Assembly (NCBI RefSeq): GCF_018122595.1
Contig: NZ_JAGRQH010000001.1
Location: 372,001-436,000 of the forward strand
DNA: 64,000 nt
Reading direction: 5' to 3'
Origin: Neokomagataea anthophila
GTDB taxonomy: Bacteria > Pseudomonadota > Alphaproteobacteria > Acetobacterales > Acetobacteraceae
The notes under the pieces were generated by a model that made no database searches, had not been told where the DNA came from, and worked only from the letters and a program-made list of their open reading frames with translations. Numbering within the stretch: the stretch's first letter is position 1; each line of letters opens with the position of its first letter. A program made the position numbers and the translations under genes. This document shows, piece after piece, positions 26,418 to 36,057 of the stretch.

Positions 26418-27866
26418 TCACTGCGCGTTTAACCAACCACCCGTAAACCCAGCGCGCGTCAAACCATCACGGATGTGACTGTTTTGACGCATAACCTGCC
26501 ACACAAAACCACTGCGCCAGTTCTCCAGCATGAGCAAAATAGGCCCTTGATCAATGCCCAATTGCTGACCATCAACCCAAAAATTCCCTTGGTCATTAAA
26601 GGTCAAATTGAACGAATCTTTAAAACCATACTGGTCATAAATGCGGCTTCCATACCGATCATACATCGCATGCAAAGTCGGCAGAACAATCTCAGGTGCG
26701 AACGCAACAGACCCACCCGCTGCAGTCGGCGCAATAGTCCCATCATCCAAAATATAATCTGCACCCGCGCCACGCGCACTATATGCCAGATAATGACGGT
26801 CTTGCCCCTGATGAGCCTGACGGGCCTCTCCCGGCCCATCACAGGCCGTCAGACCCCACACATCCGAGCCATAGCCAACCCATTTCCCCGGATTACGCAC
26901 AGCATAATCACGCTGCGCGTAAGTCGCCGCACGACTATTTTGGAAGTAATCTGTGTGATGCGCCCGAGAAAATGCATCCTGAATACCGCGCATATCTAGC
27001 CAAGATTCACTGTATTGATGCCCAAACAGCGGCGCAAAATTCAAAAATGTCTTGCCCTCAAAGCTTGTCCATTGCCCTGAAAAACTTTGTGTCCATTGAT
27101 CCCACAACGCGGGTGGCAAAGGAGAGGTCGGTGATGCCAGGGAGAGCAAATACAAGATCAAACCTTCATTATAACCCTTCCACGGCGTTGCGATAAACGT
27201 GCCCGGTGGATACCACCCCATCCGCAACCACTGACCACCATCTCGCATCCAGGCCCAGTCCACCCGGCGATACAATGCTTCTGCCAAAGACCGTATCTCA
27301 CGCTCATCCGGCGTATCGTGGTTATAGTAAGACTGGGCAAACAAAACGCCCGACATAAAAAGCCCGGTATCAATACTGGACAACTCGGACCAATCCGCCA
27401 CCCGCAAACCCGTATTAGGGTCAAGAAAATGATAGAAAAAACCATGATACCCGGCACTGCCGGACACATTACCATTTTGCGGTAAAGAGCTCAGAAAACG
27501 TAACGTTAGCAAGGTGCGGGCCACAGCAGCATCCCGCGTAATATATCCGCGCTCTGCCCCAATGCCGTACGCCGTCAAACCAAAGCCAACACTTGCAATG
27601 CTCGCGGCACCATTCGGCAACGGTGCCCGATCTGGCACAAGCCCATTCTTCGGGTTCGCATTATCCCAAAACCAGTGGAACGTCCGATACTCTAAGTCCT
27701 GTGCAAAAGCGATATCCTGCGGAGCCAAAGTCGATTTTACATCCTCAGCTACAGCAACGGACGACAAAGACAGAGCGGCAGTGACCGCCACTCCCGCCAG
27801 CGCCGTCATATTCCGTACCCAACGCGCAGTTGATTTCACCGAAGCAATTAAACGGACATCAAGCAT
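26418..27866 (-). CDS. Exported glucoamylase-like glycoside hydrolase
   Basis: 482 residues from ATG 27866, with AGAGG 5 bases upstream; the frame is open further to 28004 but would place the signal peptide internally. The signal region (NMTALAGVAVTAALSLSSVAVA) precedes an alpha/alpha barrel of the 'glycoamylase-like' (COG5368) family. Family blocks are RTFHWFWDNANPKNGLVPDR, VGFGLTAYGIGAERGYI, GFFYHFLD, ELSSIDTGLFMSG, YNEGLILYLL and WGLTACDGP. Related families include GH144 beta-1,2-glucanases, so the substrate may be a beta-glucan rather than starch. The protein is probably periplasmic or secreted. It lies just downstream of the ABC operon on the same strand but with its own gap of 120 bases. 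Confidence 0.86.
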   Translation of the reverse strand: MLDVRLIASVKSTARWVRNMTALAGVAVTAALSLSSVAVAEDVKSTLAPQDIAFAQDLEYRTFHWFWDNANPKNGLVPDRAPLPNGAASIASVGFGLTAYGIGAERGYITRDAAVARTLLTLRFLSSLPQNGNVSGSAGYHGFFYHFLDPNTGLRVADWSELSSIDTGLFMSGVLFAQSYYNHDTPDEREIRSLAEALYRRVDWAWMRDGGQWLRMGWYPPGTFIATPWKGYNEGLILYLLSLASPTSPLPPALWDQWTQSFSGQWTSFEGKTFLNFAPLFGHQYSESWLDMRGIQDAFSRAHHTDYFQNSRAATYAQRDYAVRNPGKWVGYGSDVWGLTACDGPGEARQAHQGQDRHYLAYSARGAGADYILDDGTIAPTAAGGSVAFAPEIVLPTLHAMYDRYGSRIYDQYGFKDSFNLTFNDQGNFWVDGQQLGIDQGPILLMLENWRSGFVWQVMRQNSHIRDGLTRAGFTGGWLNAQ

Positions 27867-27985
27867 GAACACCTCTGAACAGAAACGCAGAATACACAAG
27901 AACGCTCCTCCCATCGGCGCAAGCCTCAACTTGTAACAGTCGCGAGAGACCGCACTCCACCGTCGTTCACAATTAAGATAGCACC

Positions 27986-28936
27986 CTAAACAGGGTAGTG
28001 ACATGCAACTTCACGCCCGCCCCCAACCGGCCGCAGCATTGGACGCTCCTGCCCACAACGCGACCTCACAACTGGACACCGCGTATGAAAAGGACACCCA
28101 GACGGCACATCCACCGGACTCGGCACATCTCCTTGCAAAGCATTGGGCAAAGGCTGATTCAAACGCGGAATCGCGTCCAATAATGCCCGGCTATAAGGAT
28201 GCGCAGGATGCTGCATGAGCGAAAGGGTCTCCCCCACCTCAACAATACGCCCCAAATACATCACCGCTACACGATCAGCCATTTGCCTCACGACAGAAAG
28301 ATCATGCGAAATAAAAACACACGCCAGCCCTAAACGAGCGCGCAACTCATGAAATAAATTAATGATTTGCGCCTGCAATGAAACATCCAAAGCCGAAACA
28401 GGCTCATCTGCCACCAATAAATCGGGCTGTAACACCAAGGCGCGTGCAATATTTAACCGCTGTCTTTGTCCACCTGAAAAGGTCTTTGGAAAACGCCCCT
28501 TAACATCGACCGGCAACCCAACTTGTTCCAATAATCGCTCAAGAGTACCGGCATCATAAGAGCGACGATGGATCTTTAATGGCTCTAATAGCGCATCCCC
28601 CACACGCCGCCGCGGATTAAAACTCGATAGCGAATCTTGAAAGACCATTTGCATACGCGGTCTCATCGACCTCATTGCACGCTCAGAACGGCCACTAATC
28701 ACCTGTCCTTCGAAGCGCACCTCCCCTTCATCAGGCTGATCTAAGGCAATCAACAAACGCCCCAATGTTGATTTCCCACACCCTGATTCACCGACAAGCG
28801 CAAGAGCTTCACCACGCGCTACCGTTAAAGACACGCCCGCAACCGCATGCAGAACACGCCCCCTCCCCACAGGGTAACGACGATGAAGATTCTTCACCTC
28901 CAAAAGAGGATGATCAGATGATGCGCTTTTCTGCAT
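27986..28936 (-). CDS. Dipeptide/oligopeptide ABC transporter ATP-binding protein (DppF/OppF type)
   Basis: 316 residues from ATG 28936, which overlaps the previous stop as TGATG. It has Walker A GESGCGKSTLG, the signature loop FSGGQRQRLN, Walker B DLLVADEPVSALD and the H-loop ISHDLSVV. The C-terminal oligo_HPY extension has RLNQPLPN...GDVPSPVDVPSGCPFHTRCP. It energises import together with its DppD-type partner and the two permeases upstream in the same operon. It is the last gene; no substrate-binding protein follows. Confidence 0.93.
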   Translation of the reverse strand: MQKSASSDHPLLEVKNLHRRYPVGRGRVLHAVAGVSLTVARGEALALVGESGCGKSTLGRLLIALDQPDEGEVRFEGQVISGRSERAMRSMRPRMQMVFQDSLSSFNPRRRVGDALLEPLKIHRRSYDAGTLERLLEQVGLPVDVKGRFPKTFSGGQRQRLNIARALVLQPDLLVADEPVSALDVSLQAQIINLFHELRARLGLACVFISHDLSVVRQMADRVAVMYLGRIVEVGETLSLMQHPAHPYSRALLDAIPRLNQPLPNALQGDVPSPVDVPSGCPFHTRCPVVRSRCGQERPMLRPVGGGREVACHYPV

Positions 28937-29904
28937 CAATCCAGCGCCTCCGCCCCATCATACAAAATACACGCCACTTTCCGCCCCGTAATCCCAACAT
29001 TCAAAATAGGGCGCGTGTGACACGCGTCGCTCACATACAAACAGCGCGGCGCAAAAACACACCCTACCGGACGAGATGCAGGGTTAGGCGGTGTCCCAGA
29101 TAAACTTTGCAAACGCTCCGGCCTATCTCCCTCCAAAGGAGGAACCGCAGCAATCAGAGCCTGCGTGTATGGGTGCAAGGGCTTGTTCAAAACTGCTTCC
29201 GTCGGCCCTTCTTCGACAACAACCCCTGCATACATCACAGCCACACGCGTACAGGTTTGCGCTACAACCCCCACATCATGCGTAATGATCATAAGCCCCG
29301 ACCCACGAGCTCTAATTTCTTGAAATAACCGTAAAATCTGCGCTTGAACCGTCACATCCAAAGCCGTCGTCGGTTCATCTGCAATTAAAAGGTCCGGAGT
29401 ACACGATAACGCCATCGCAATCATGGCACGTTGCCGTAGGCCACCAGACAGTTGATGCGGATAACGCCGCGCAGCACCATCGGCATCCGGCACTCCCATA
29501 CGTGCCAAAAGAGCCACAGCCTCATCCCATGCCGCACGAAAGCGTATTTTTCGGTGCAAACGAATTTGCTCTACAATTTGCTCCCCGACAGATCGTACTG
29601 GGAAAAACGCTGTCATTGGATCTTGAAACACCATCGCAGCCTTACGCCCACGGACACGCCGCAAAGCACGCTCAGACAACGTCGTTAGTTCCACACCATT
29701 CAGGCGTAAGCTTCCCTCTGTCACCACATCAGGTACAAGACGTAAGATGCTGAGCGCCGTCAAACTTTTACCGGAGCCAGACTCACCAACCACTCCCAAC
29801 GCTTCACCACGTTGCACCGACAGGGACACCCCATCCAATAGCCGCACACCATTACGGAGCGTTAAGCGCATATCATCGACACAGAGAAGCGGTTCATCCC
29901 CCAT
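28936..29904 (-). CDS. Dipeptide/oligopeptide ABC transporter ATP-binding protein (DppD/OppD type)
   Basis: 322 residues from ATG 29904, overlapping the DppB-type stop by 11 bases. Walker [12 protein letters not shown], signature [10 protein letters not shown], Walker [15 protein letters not shown]-loop ITHDVGVV; the C-terminal [20 protein letters not shown]...GCVFAPRC is the oligo_HPY domain. It pairs with the DppF-type subunit. The shared overlaps through the operon (4-11 bases) show tight translational coupling. Confidence 0.93.
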   Translation of the reverse strand: MGDEPLLCVDDMRLTLRNGVRLLDGVSLSVQRGEALGVVGESGSGKSLTALSILRLVPDVVTEGSLRLNGVELTTLSERALRRVRGRKAAMVFQDPMTAFFPVRSVGEQIVEQIRLHRKIRFRAAWDEAVALLARMGVPDADGAARRYPHQLSGGLRQRAMIAMALSCTPDLLIADEPTTALDVTVQAQILRLFQEIRARGSGLMIITHDVGVVAQTCTRVAVMYAGVVVEEGPTEAVLNKPLHPYTQALIAAVPPLEGDRPERLQSLSGTPPNPASRPVGCVFAPRCLYVSDACHTRPILNVGITGRKVACILYDGAEALD

Positions 29905-30880
29905 GACGTACCCCCCGCAACCTCGGGTCCAGCAATACGTAAATCCCGTCTACAACCGCATTCGTCAGCACTACAAAAAACGCCGCATACATCACCGTGG
30001 CCATAATTAATGGCAAATCCAACGTCGCCAATGCCTGATACGTCAAACGGCCAACACCGGGCAGCGCAAACACCACCTCAACCAACAATGCGCCACCGCC
30101 CAATAATTGGGCAAAATCCAGCCCGAACAAAGACACAAGTCCCGTCCAAGACAAACGCAAACCATATCGAGTCCAAAGCGCTATAGGCCCCACCCCTTTC
30201 GCCCGCGCTGTCCTGACCGAATCATCCCGCATAGCCGCCAGAAGATCATTTCTTAAAACCCGTGCATAAAACCCAATGAACGACACAGCCAACGTCAATG
30301 CCGGCAATAACAAAGCACGCGCCCAGCCCCACGGACTGTCATGAAACGGCGTGTATCCCAGTGGAGGCACCCAACGAAACACAATACTGTCATGCCAACG
30401 GCTTTGCGTCAGAAGATTAACCGTTTCCCCCAACCAAAAAACCGGCATGGACAACCCCACAAGCCCCAAGGTCATGACCACCCGATCAGGCCACCGCCCT
30501 GCACATATTGCCGCGATCAGCCCAAAGACCAACGCCCCCCCCACCCAAAACAAGGCGGCAAACAAAACGAGTGACCCCGTAACAGGCGCAGCTTGTAAGA
30601 CTTCCGGCACAACACGTTGCCCATGATTTACATAAGATGTCAGGTCACGGGTCACGAAAAGCTTTTTCATCATCGTGGCGTATTGCACTGGCAAAGAACG
30701 ATCAAAGCCGTACTCTGCGCGCACACGCGCCACAACATCTGGGCTCGCTCCACGTCCCGCAATACGCGCCGTCGGATCCGCACCGGGGGTTGCAAAGAAA
30801 ATTGCAAACACCAAGACAGAAATCCCAAATAAGACAAAAACCATCTGCCCTAAACGCGAAAACACAGCACGCATCATCAT
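29894..30880 (-). CDS. Dipeptide-type ABC transporter permease (DppB/OppB type)
   Basis: 328 residues starting at an ATGATGATG cluster that overlaps the upstream stop (ATGA). The TM1-type N-terminus (LGQMVFVLFGISVLVFAIFFATPG) and the periplasmic loop DPTARIAG are DppB-like. The inner helices carry the EAA-like loop DSVRTARAKGVGPIALWTRYGL. It forms one half of the translocation pore with the DppC-type subunit. The operon order is C-B-D-F rather than B-C-D-F. Confidence 0.9.
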   Translation of the reverse strand: MMMRAVFSRLGQMVFVLFGISVLVFAIFFATPGADPTARIAGRGASPDVVARVRAEYGFDRSLPVQYATMMKKLFVTRDLTSYVNHGQRVVPEVLQAAPVTGSLVLFAALFWVGGALVFGLIAAICAGRWPDRVVMTLGLVGLSMPVFWLGETVNLLTQSRWHDSIVFRWVPPLGYTPFHDSPWGWARALLLPALTLAVSFIGFYARVLRNDLLAAMRDDSVRTARAKGVGPIALWTRYGLRLSWTGLVSLFGLDFAQLLGGGALLVEVVFALPGVGRLTYQALATLDLPLIMATVMYAAFFVVLTNAVVDGIYVLLDPRLRGVRHGG

Positions 30881-31812
30881 GTCCGGTCGTGCTCCGGCGC
30901 CTCTAAAGCCGACTGCGCAGCACCACCCAAAACATTCAAGGATAAAACTGTAATAGCGATCAAAATACCCGGGGCAATCGCTACAAGAGGACGCGTATAT
31001 AAAAGCCCCTCACCATCCAAAATAATCGTCCCCCAGGACGCCGCTGGCGCTTGCACCCCAAGAGATAAAAACGACAAAGCCGATTCCGCCATCAAACACA
31101 GTGCCATGACTAAAGGTGCCAGCACTAAGAACGATGGCCATAAATTCGGTAAAATTTCCCGCACAAGAATACGCATATCCGAAGCACCAGAGCTACGCGC
31201 GGCCAGCACAAACTCAGCCCGCGCCAAACGCTGCACCTGCGCCCGCAACGAACGCGCTGCATAGGGCACGTACACCGTTGCGATAATCATAATGGGAATG
31301 AGAAAACTATCTGCTTCAATACGCAAAGGACCAATGGTCAAACCGTGACCCAACGTCACAACCGACAACGAAATTGCCAACAAATATACGGGGATGGCCC
31401 ATAAAATATCCATACACCGTGACAGGATAATATCGATCCATCCCCCCTTATAACCTGCCCATAACGCCACACTGCCCGCTACAAGCAAACACACAACTGC
31501 CGATGCCCCCGCGATCAGTAAAGAATTGCGGCCACCGTAGAACAAACGTGCAGCCACATCCCGGCCTTGCGTATCCGCCCCCAACATATACGCGCCTAAC
31601 CGCCAATCTGGCCCTAAAGGCGACAAACCAAGATGTAGAGGGTTATCATTAGGCTGCATGACATCCACAACATGCCCACCACGCAATGCCGTGCCCGCGA
31701 CATTAGAATTAAACGGGCTGACACCACAAAAATGTGCATAAAGCGGCGCTGAAAGAGACGAAACAACAACGAAAACCAACGCCCCCACAGCGCACCACAC
31801 ACTCGGTCGCAT
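30877..31812 (-). CDS. Dipeptide-type ABC transporter permease (DppC/OppC type)
   Basis: 311 residues from ATG 31812, with AGGTGG 4 bases upstream; the frame is open 13 more codons without such a site. An N-terminal helix precedes a periplasmic region with HLGLSPLGPDWRLGAYMLGADTQGRDVAARLFYGGR, the usual DppC landmark (LGTDxxGRD). Four to five further helices and an EAA-like loop (ARAEFVLAARSSGASDMRILVREILPNLWPS) follow. It is the first gene of the ABC operon, 117 bases downstream of the chemoreceptor gene. No solute-binding protein is present in this window. Confidence 0.91.
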   Translation of the reverse strand: MRPSVWCAVGALVFVVVSSLSAPLYAHFCGVSPFNSNVAGTALRGGHVVDVMQPNDNPLHLGLSPLGPDWRLGAYMLGADTQGRDVAARLFYGGRNSLLIAGASAVVCLLVAGSVALWAGYKGGWIDIILSRCMDILWAIPVYLLAISLSVVTLGHGLTIGPLRIEADSFLIPIMIIATVYVPYAARSLRAQVQRLARAEFVLAARSSGASDMRILVREILPNLWPSFLVLAPLVMALCLMAESALSFLSLGVQAPAASWGTIILDGEGLLYTRPLVAIAPGILIAITVLSLNVLGGAAQSALEAPEHDRT

Positions 31813-31859
31813 TACACCACCTATGCTTTGCGGGTATGGTTTTGCCTGCACACCATTCC

Positions 31860-31911
31860 CCTTCTCATCACGTTAGATAATGACCTCTAACACCCTAACG
31901 CCATGAGAAGG
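31860..31911. repeat. Long interrupted hairpin between chemoreceptor and ABC operon
   Basis: CCTTCTCAT (31860-31868) pairs with ATGAGAAGG (31903-31911), then two unpaired bases each side, then CGTTAG (31871-31876) with CTAACG (31895-31900), and an 18-base loop. No T-tract follows, so it is either a non-canonical terminator for the chemoreceptor transcript or a leader structure of the ABC operon, which starts 48 bases further on. Confidence 0.55.
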
Positions 31912-31928
31912 AACGCTGAAACACCCCT

Positions 31929-33776
31929 TTACGAAGACAAACTCAACTCTTTTTTGGAGAATGAATGCGCTTTTACATAATCAAGCACATGACCTTCACT
32001 CTCTAATTTGAAAAGTGAAATCCGTTTTTTCAACCGCATCGCCTCTTGATCCAAAGATGCAATAGACGTTGTCGTTTGCTCCAACATCGCCGCATTTTGT
32101 TGAATTGTCTGCGTCATTTCACCAACGGCTAAATTCACTTCTTCAACGGCTATCGACTGCCCTGAAGAGGCTTGAGCAATCTCAGCAACATACTGATTAA
32201 TCTCACCAACTTGGCGCAAAATATTTTCGAGAGCTCCACCCGCATCGTTCACTTGAACCACACCATCCTGTACAAAATGCCCAGAATTCGACACAAGCTC
32301 TTTCACCTGCCGCGCACTCTCCGCAGACCGTAAGGCCAGCGTTCTCACCTCACGCGCCACAACAGCAAAACCACTCCCCGCATCCCCTGCACGGGCGGCC
32401 TCAATACCTGCATTCAAAGCCAAAAGATTCGTTTGAAATGCAATGTCATCAATCAACCCAATCACTTGACTAATTTCTTTAAAGCTCCCCTCAATGCGCC
32501 CCATCGCATCCACCGCCCCTTGCATCTTTTGGGCCGAATGTTCTGCCGTTTCACGCGCTTTATCTGTTACTTCTGCCACCTTCTTGGCACTTTCGGCAGA
32601 ATCGCGGAGCATTCCTGAAACACGTCCCAAAGCCACCGAAGATTGTTCAATACTCTGCGCTTGCCGGTCAATGCGACGTGAAATATCTGTCGAAGCTGTA
32701 GCCACCTCACTCGCGCCAGAATTAATAACCACAATACCTGACTGAACAGCCATCAAGGTCTGTCGTAACTTCACAAAAGAACTGTTAAAATCATCACGCA
32801 TAATCAAAAGTCGGTCAGGAAAATCCGTATCCACATGATACGTTAGGTTTCCTTCGGCCGCTTCTGATAAGCCTTTTCGTATTGCATCAATTGCTTGTTT
32901 TTCAAATGCTGCATCACGCGCCGCACGTTCTGCGGCCAACTCCCGTTCCCGTGCAGCATTTTCTTCTAATAACCGCTGCTCATCTTCCAAGCGGCGCGCT
33001 TGTACCAAGGCATTTTGCATAATATGCAAAGCTTTCGCCATAGCCCCCACTTCATCGCCACGCTCTTTATGCACGATATCTTCATTCAAAATACCACGTG
33101 CCAACGCCAACATATGATCACGCACAGAGAGAAGAGGCGAAACAATACCTCTATTAGCAACATAATAAGAAATAATAGAAAATATTAATATTGAAAAAAA
33201 TACAATAGACATACATAAATATATAGAAAAAGACGCCGATTTCATAATGCTATTGGCTTTATTGTCAACAGACATAATTCTTTTACTGGCAAGAGAACCA
33301 ATATCCAGCGCAAAATTAACGCCATCACGATCTAGATAATTTAAATTATCAATAACCTGTTCGACATCTCCCTGCTTGACTGCTGCCCCAGCTTGACGAA
33401 ACATCCTCCGCAATTCTATCCAGCGCTTATTAAATGGTTCCAAAGTTTGAGCCATTTGAGGATCTTTACGCCGCGCTTCATTCAAAACAGCATCCATACC
33501 CTCAATATCACGCTCAAAGCGTTTCTGAGTTTCTAAAACAGTAGAAGTATGGACCTGCTCCAACATTCGGTGCGTTGCATATAGTAAAGCATTTATTTTA
33601 TCTGTTGCCCTTGTAAGCTCTATAGTACCAGGATCATCTACCTGAACTAATTTTCTATAACTTTCTTCTGTTTTTATTTCATTATAAGATAAAAAAGCAT
33701 TTCCAACCAAAGCAACCACAGCCAAAGAAAAAGCAACCAAAGCTATTTTGGTTTTTATCAATGTGTTTTTCAGCAT
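31929..33776 (-). CDS. Methyl-accepting chemotaxis protein
   Basis: 615 residues from ATG 33776 (MLKNTLIKTKIALVAF). The first transmembrane helix (ALVAFSLAVVALVGNAF) precedes a periplasmic four-helix-type sensor (about 30-190). The second helix (YLCMSIVFFSILIFSIISYYVA) is followed by HAMP (VRDHMLALARGILNEDIVHKERGDEVGAMAKA), a coiled coil rich in Glu/Arg/Ala, and the signalling hairpin tip IAFQTNLLALNAGIEAARAGDAG..FAVVAREVRTLALRSA. The ligand is unknown. The gene lies between the GH32 gene and the ABC operon. The upstream region carries repeats (33797-33926). Confidence 0.93.
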   Translation of the reverse strand: MLKNTLIKTKIALVAFSLAVVALVGNAFLSYNEIKTEESYRKLVQVDDPGTIELTRATDKINALLYATHRMLEQVHTSTVLETQKRFERDIEGMDAVLNEARRKDPQMAQTLEPFNKRWIELRRMFRQAGAAVKQGDVEQVIDNLNYLDRDGVNFALDIGSLASKRIMSVDNKANSIMKSASFSIYLCMSIVFFSILIFSIISYYVANRGIVSPLLSVRDHMLALARGILNEDIVHKERGDEVGAMAKALHIMQNALVQARRLEDEQRLLEENAARERELAAERAARDAAFEKQAIDAIRKGLSEAAEGNLTYHVDTDFPDRLLIMRDDFNSSFVKLRQTLMAVQSGIVVINSGASEVATASTDISRRIDRQAQSIEQSSVALGRVSGMLRDSAESAKKVAEVTDKARETAEHSAQKMQGAVDAMGRIEGSFKEISQVIGLIDDIAFQTNLLALNAGIEAARAGDAGSGFAVVAREVRTLALRSAESARQVKELVSNSGHFVQDGVVQVNDAGGALENILRQVGEINQYVAEIAQASSGQSIAVEEVNLAVGEMTQTIQQNAAMLEQTTTSIASLDQEAMRLKKRISLFKLESEGHVLDYVKAHSFSKKELSLSS

Positions 33777-33797
33777 AACACCCAATCCATAAATATA

Positions 33798-33830
33798 TAA
33801 TTTAATTAATTCAAATAATTTAATTAATTA
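33798..33830 (-). repeat. 14-bp direct repeat TAATTTAATTAATT upstream of the chemoreceptor gene
   Basis: Two copies (33798-33811 and 33816-33829) separated by CAAA, period 18, ending about 20 bases before the chemoreceptor start. It could be an AT-rich promoter element or a protein site. Confidence 0.5.
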
Positions 33831-33888
33831 TTAAAAATCAATCTTTATTTTTGTTAACTTTTAAGAAATTATTATTTTTAATACCTAT

Positions 33889-33926
33889 TTCACCTATATA
33901 CACCCTAAAAAACGCATATAGGTGAA
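33889..33926. promoter_or_regulatory. 11-bp perfect inverted repeat TTCACCTATAT/ATATAGGTGAA
   Basis: TTCACCTATAT (33889-33899) and ATATAGGTGAA (33916-33926) with a 16-base spacer, in the intergenic region after the GH32 gene and 110-150 bases before the chemoreceptor start. The same 11-mer occurs at 2923-2933 by the TonB receptor. No T-tract, so more operator-like than terminator-like, though it may end GH32 transcription. Confidence 0.45.
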
Positions 33927-33941
33927 TTTTATCTTAAAGAA

Positions 33942-35921
33942 TTACATTGCAGTCGGTCGATCCATTGTTTTACGCAAAGGACATAAACGCATTTCATTAA
34001 TTGTTGCGCCTGCATTAGTAGCTTCAAGACTAAGCGTTTCCAAAGGGTTCGCCGGATAAATTAACGCTGTTCCAACAGACAAACCATCGTTAGCGTAAAT
34101 TTCTAGTGCACAAGCATCAACGATAATTTGCAGCGAGAAACGCCGACTATTTGCCACTAATGGCGTAGAAAAACGCTCTGTAAAAAATGGCTGCGAAAAA
34201 CCATGTAAATTACCACGATCCAGCCACAACTGCCCTGAAAACGCATCAAAGCCAATCGACAACGACTCACCCTGACTATTCGACAAAACAATCACAAAGC
34301 GTCCTGCCCGCCCATGGTCGCCATCTGGTTGAGCATTTAACTTCTCATCCACGGTAACGGTCAAAGACAACTCAAAAGCCTGCGCGACAGGCAAAGACGT
34401 TTGCACCCCGCTCTGCGCCTGAATACGCGTTGGTTTAAATGGCAAGTCCGGCTGCCGCAGTCCTTCAACCCCATAGGGTTTCTGCACTAACCGCAACCAA
34501 TTCATATCATCACGGCGTAAACTCAAAGTCCGCGGCAGACTCATCAAGCCACGCCAACTCCGGTTCGGAACTTCTTCACAATATTGCCAATTACCAAACC
34601 ATGCGAAATAAACCGCCTTATTATCCGGCATGTCATCATAGACCTGCATAGCATAACTATCTTTGGCAAAATCCGTCAGGCCAATCACCGTATTTTCAGG
34701 GATGAAGCGTTCACCATCAAAATCCCCAATAAAATACTGCGTAACAGACCCCCCCTGAGGGCCACCCGGATTAACCGAAACAAACAAAACCCAACGGCGC
34801 GCCGCGCCCGGCTCTTCAACATCCACTTCAATCAAATTCGGACATTCATAATCGACCCCGAATAAACCTGCGGGGCCAAAATCACTCAAATGCATCCAAT
34901 GCTTCAGATCAATCGACCCAAAAAATGCAATTTTATGCTCACGTGATTTTGCAACAACCATGACCCATTTCTGGCTCTCTTTGTGCCAGAAGACTTTTGG
35001 ATCTCGGAAAGATGTCATCCCCAAATCCAAAACTGGATTCTGGTCATAATCAATGAAATGGTTACCCCCATCCGGGCTCCATGCAATATACTGAGACTGC
35101 TTCTGCGGCGTAGCCCGCGTGTAAAGTGCTATCAGACCACCAGCCATTGGCGGCAGCTTAGGCTGAACAGGGGCTGTTGGCACAGTTCCTGCATCTTCCG
35201 GCGCATATAATGTCCCAAAAGGCTGGTCTGCATTCGGCTTTAAAGCCTGCATTGCATCGGGAGCGTACGGCACATCCGTCGCATCTTTCCCCAGCTTTGA
35301 CGACAAAGCCGCAACAGCTTCTTGCGTCGCTGTTGGTACCACCGAACCGCCAGCGGCACTACCTGACACGACATCTGGTTTTTTAGGCGGAAATAAACCC
35401 GATACGTTATCACGGTCCATCACCACACAACCCGTGTACGCTTCCCCCGCAGCCGTCTCATTAATAGCAATTGGTTCATCTTGCCATGTATACAGATCCA
35501 TACTGGTTGCATGGCCCCAATGAACACGCCCAGCATACGGAGCAAACGGGTCATACTGGTAATAAAGATGGTAACGCTCACCATCAAAAATCAAACCATT
35601 CGGATCATTCATAAAACCATTTAACGGCGTGTAATGAATGGTCGGTCGGTAAAAATAATCCGCCTGTGTTTTAATCACCGGCTGGCTCGCGGCACCAGGT
35701 CGGTTAGCTGGTTCCGCGTGAGAGTTATTCGGCTGATCACGCTGCGGCGACATAGCCCCAGCAGGCGGCTTCACAACATCCGCAGCCCGAGCACGACCAG
35801 CCCCCAAAACAGCGCCGGCTGCCAGCAAAGACGTTAGAGCCTGCCTCCGCCCAGACACAAAGCCTTCAGCGTTCTGCGCAGGTAATACACCACCATTCTT
35901 CGCACGCATCTCGTCGCTCAT
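33942..35921 (-). CDS. Exported GH32 family hydrolase (levanase/fructanase/sucrase type)
   Basis: 659 residues from ATG 35921, with GGGAG 5 bases upstream. The N-terminus has a twin-arginine-like signal (SGRRQALTSLLAAGAVLGAGRARA), so Tat export is likely. The GH32 five-bladed propeller shows all catalytic landmarks: NDPNG nucleophile at about 105-109, RDP at about 306-308 and YECPNL acid/base Glu at about 359. A C-terminal beta-sandwich (about 480-659) follows. It hydrolyses beta-fructosidic bonds in sucrose, levan or inulin. Unusually, about 80 extra residues rich in Ala and Pro (about 178-260) sit between NVSGLF and GLIALYT inside blade 2. The last 40 bases before the next gene hold an inverted repeat. 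Confidence 0.92.
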   Translation of the reverse strand: MSDEMRAKNGGVLPAQNAEGFVSGRRQALTSLLAAGAVLGAGRARAADVVKPPAGAMSPQRDQPNNSHAEPANRPGAASQPVIKTQADYFYRPTIHYTPLNGFMNDPNGLIFDGERYHLYYQYDPFAPYAGRVHWGHATSMDLYTWQDEPIAINETAAGEAYTGCVVMDRDNVSGLFPPKKPDVVSGSAAGGSVVPTATQEAVAALSSKLGKDATDVPYAPDAMQALKPNADQPFGTLYAPEDAGTVPTAPVQPKLPPMAGGLIALYTRATPQKQSQYIAWSPDGGNHFIDYDQNPVLDLGMTSFRDPKVFWHKESQKWVMVVAKSREHKIAFFGSIDLKHWMHLSDFGPAGLFGVDYECPNLIEVDVEEPGAARRWVLFVSVNPGGPQGGSVTQYFIGDFDGERFIPENTVIGLTDFAKDSYAMQVYDDMPDNKAVYFAWFGNWQYCEEVPNRSWRGLMSLPRTLSLRRDDMNWLRLVQKPYGVEGLRQPDLPFKPTRIQAQSGVQTSLPVAQAFELSLTVTVDEKLNAQPDGDHGRAGRFVIVLSNSQGESLSIGFDAFSGQLWLDRGNLHGFSQPFFTERFSTPLVANSRRFSLQIIVDACALEIYANDGLSVGTALIYPANPLETLSLEATNAGATINEMRLCPLRKTMDRPTAM

Positions 35922-36057
35922 GACCACTCCCACTCGCCCCGATTTAAAATAGGCCGTAAGTGTCAGCCCAAACGTAGAAGGGCACAACCTTTTTCTACTT
36001 TATTTAACGCGAAAACAGTCATTTGCATCTTCAGAGAAACTGCGCCCATAATAGATC

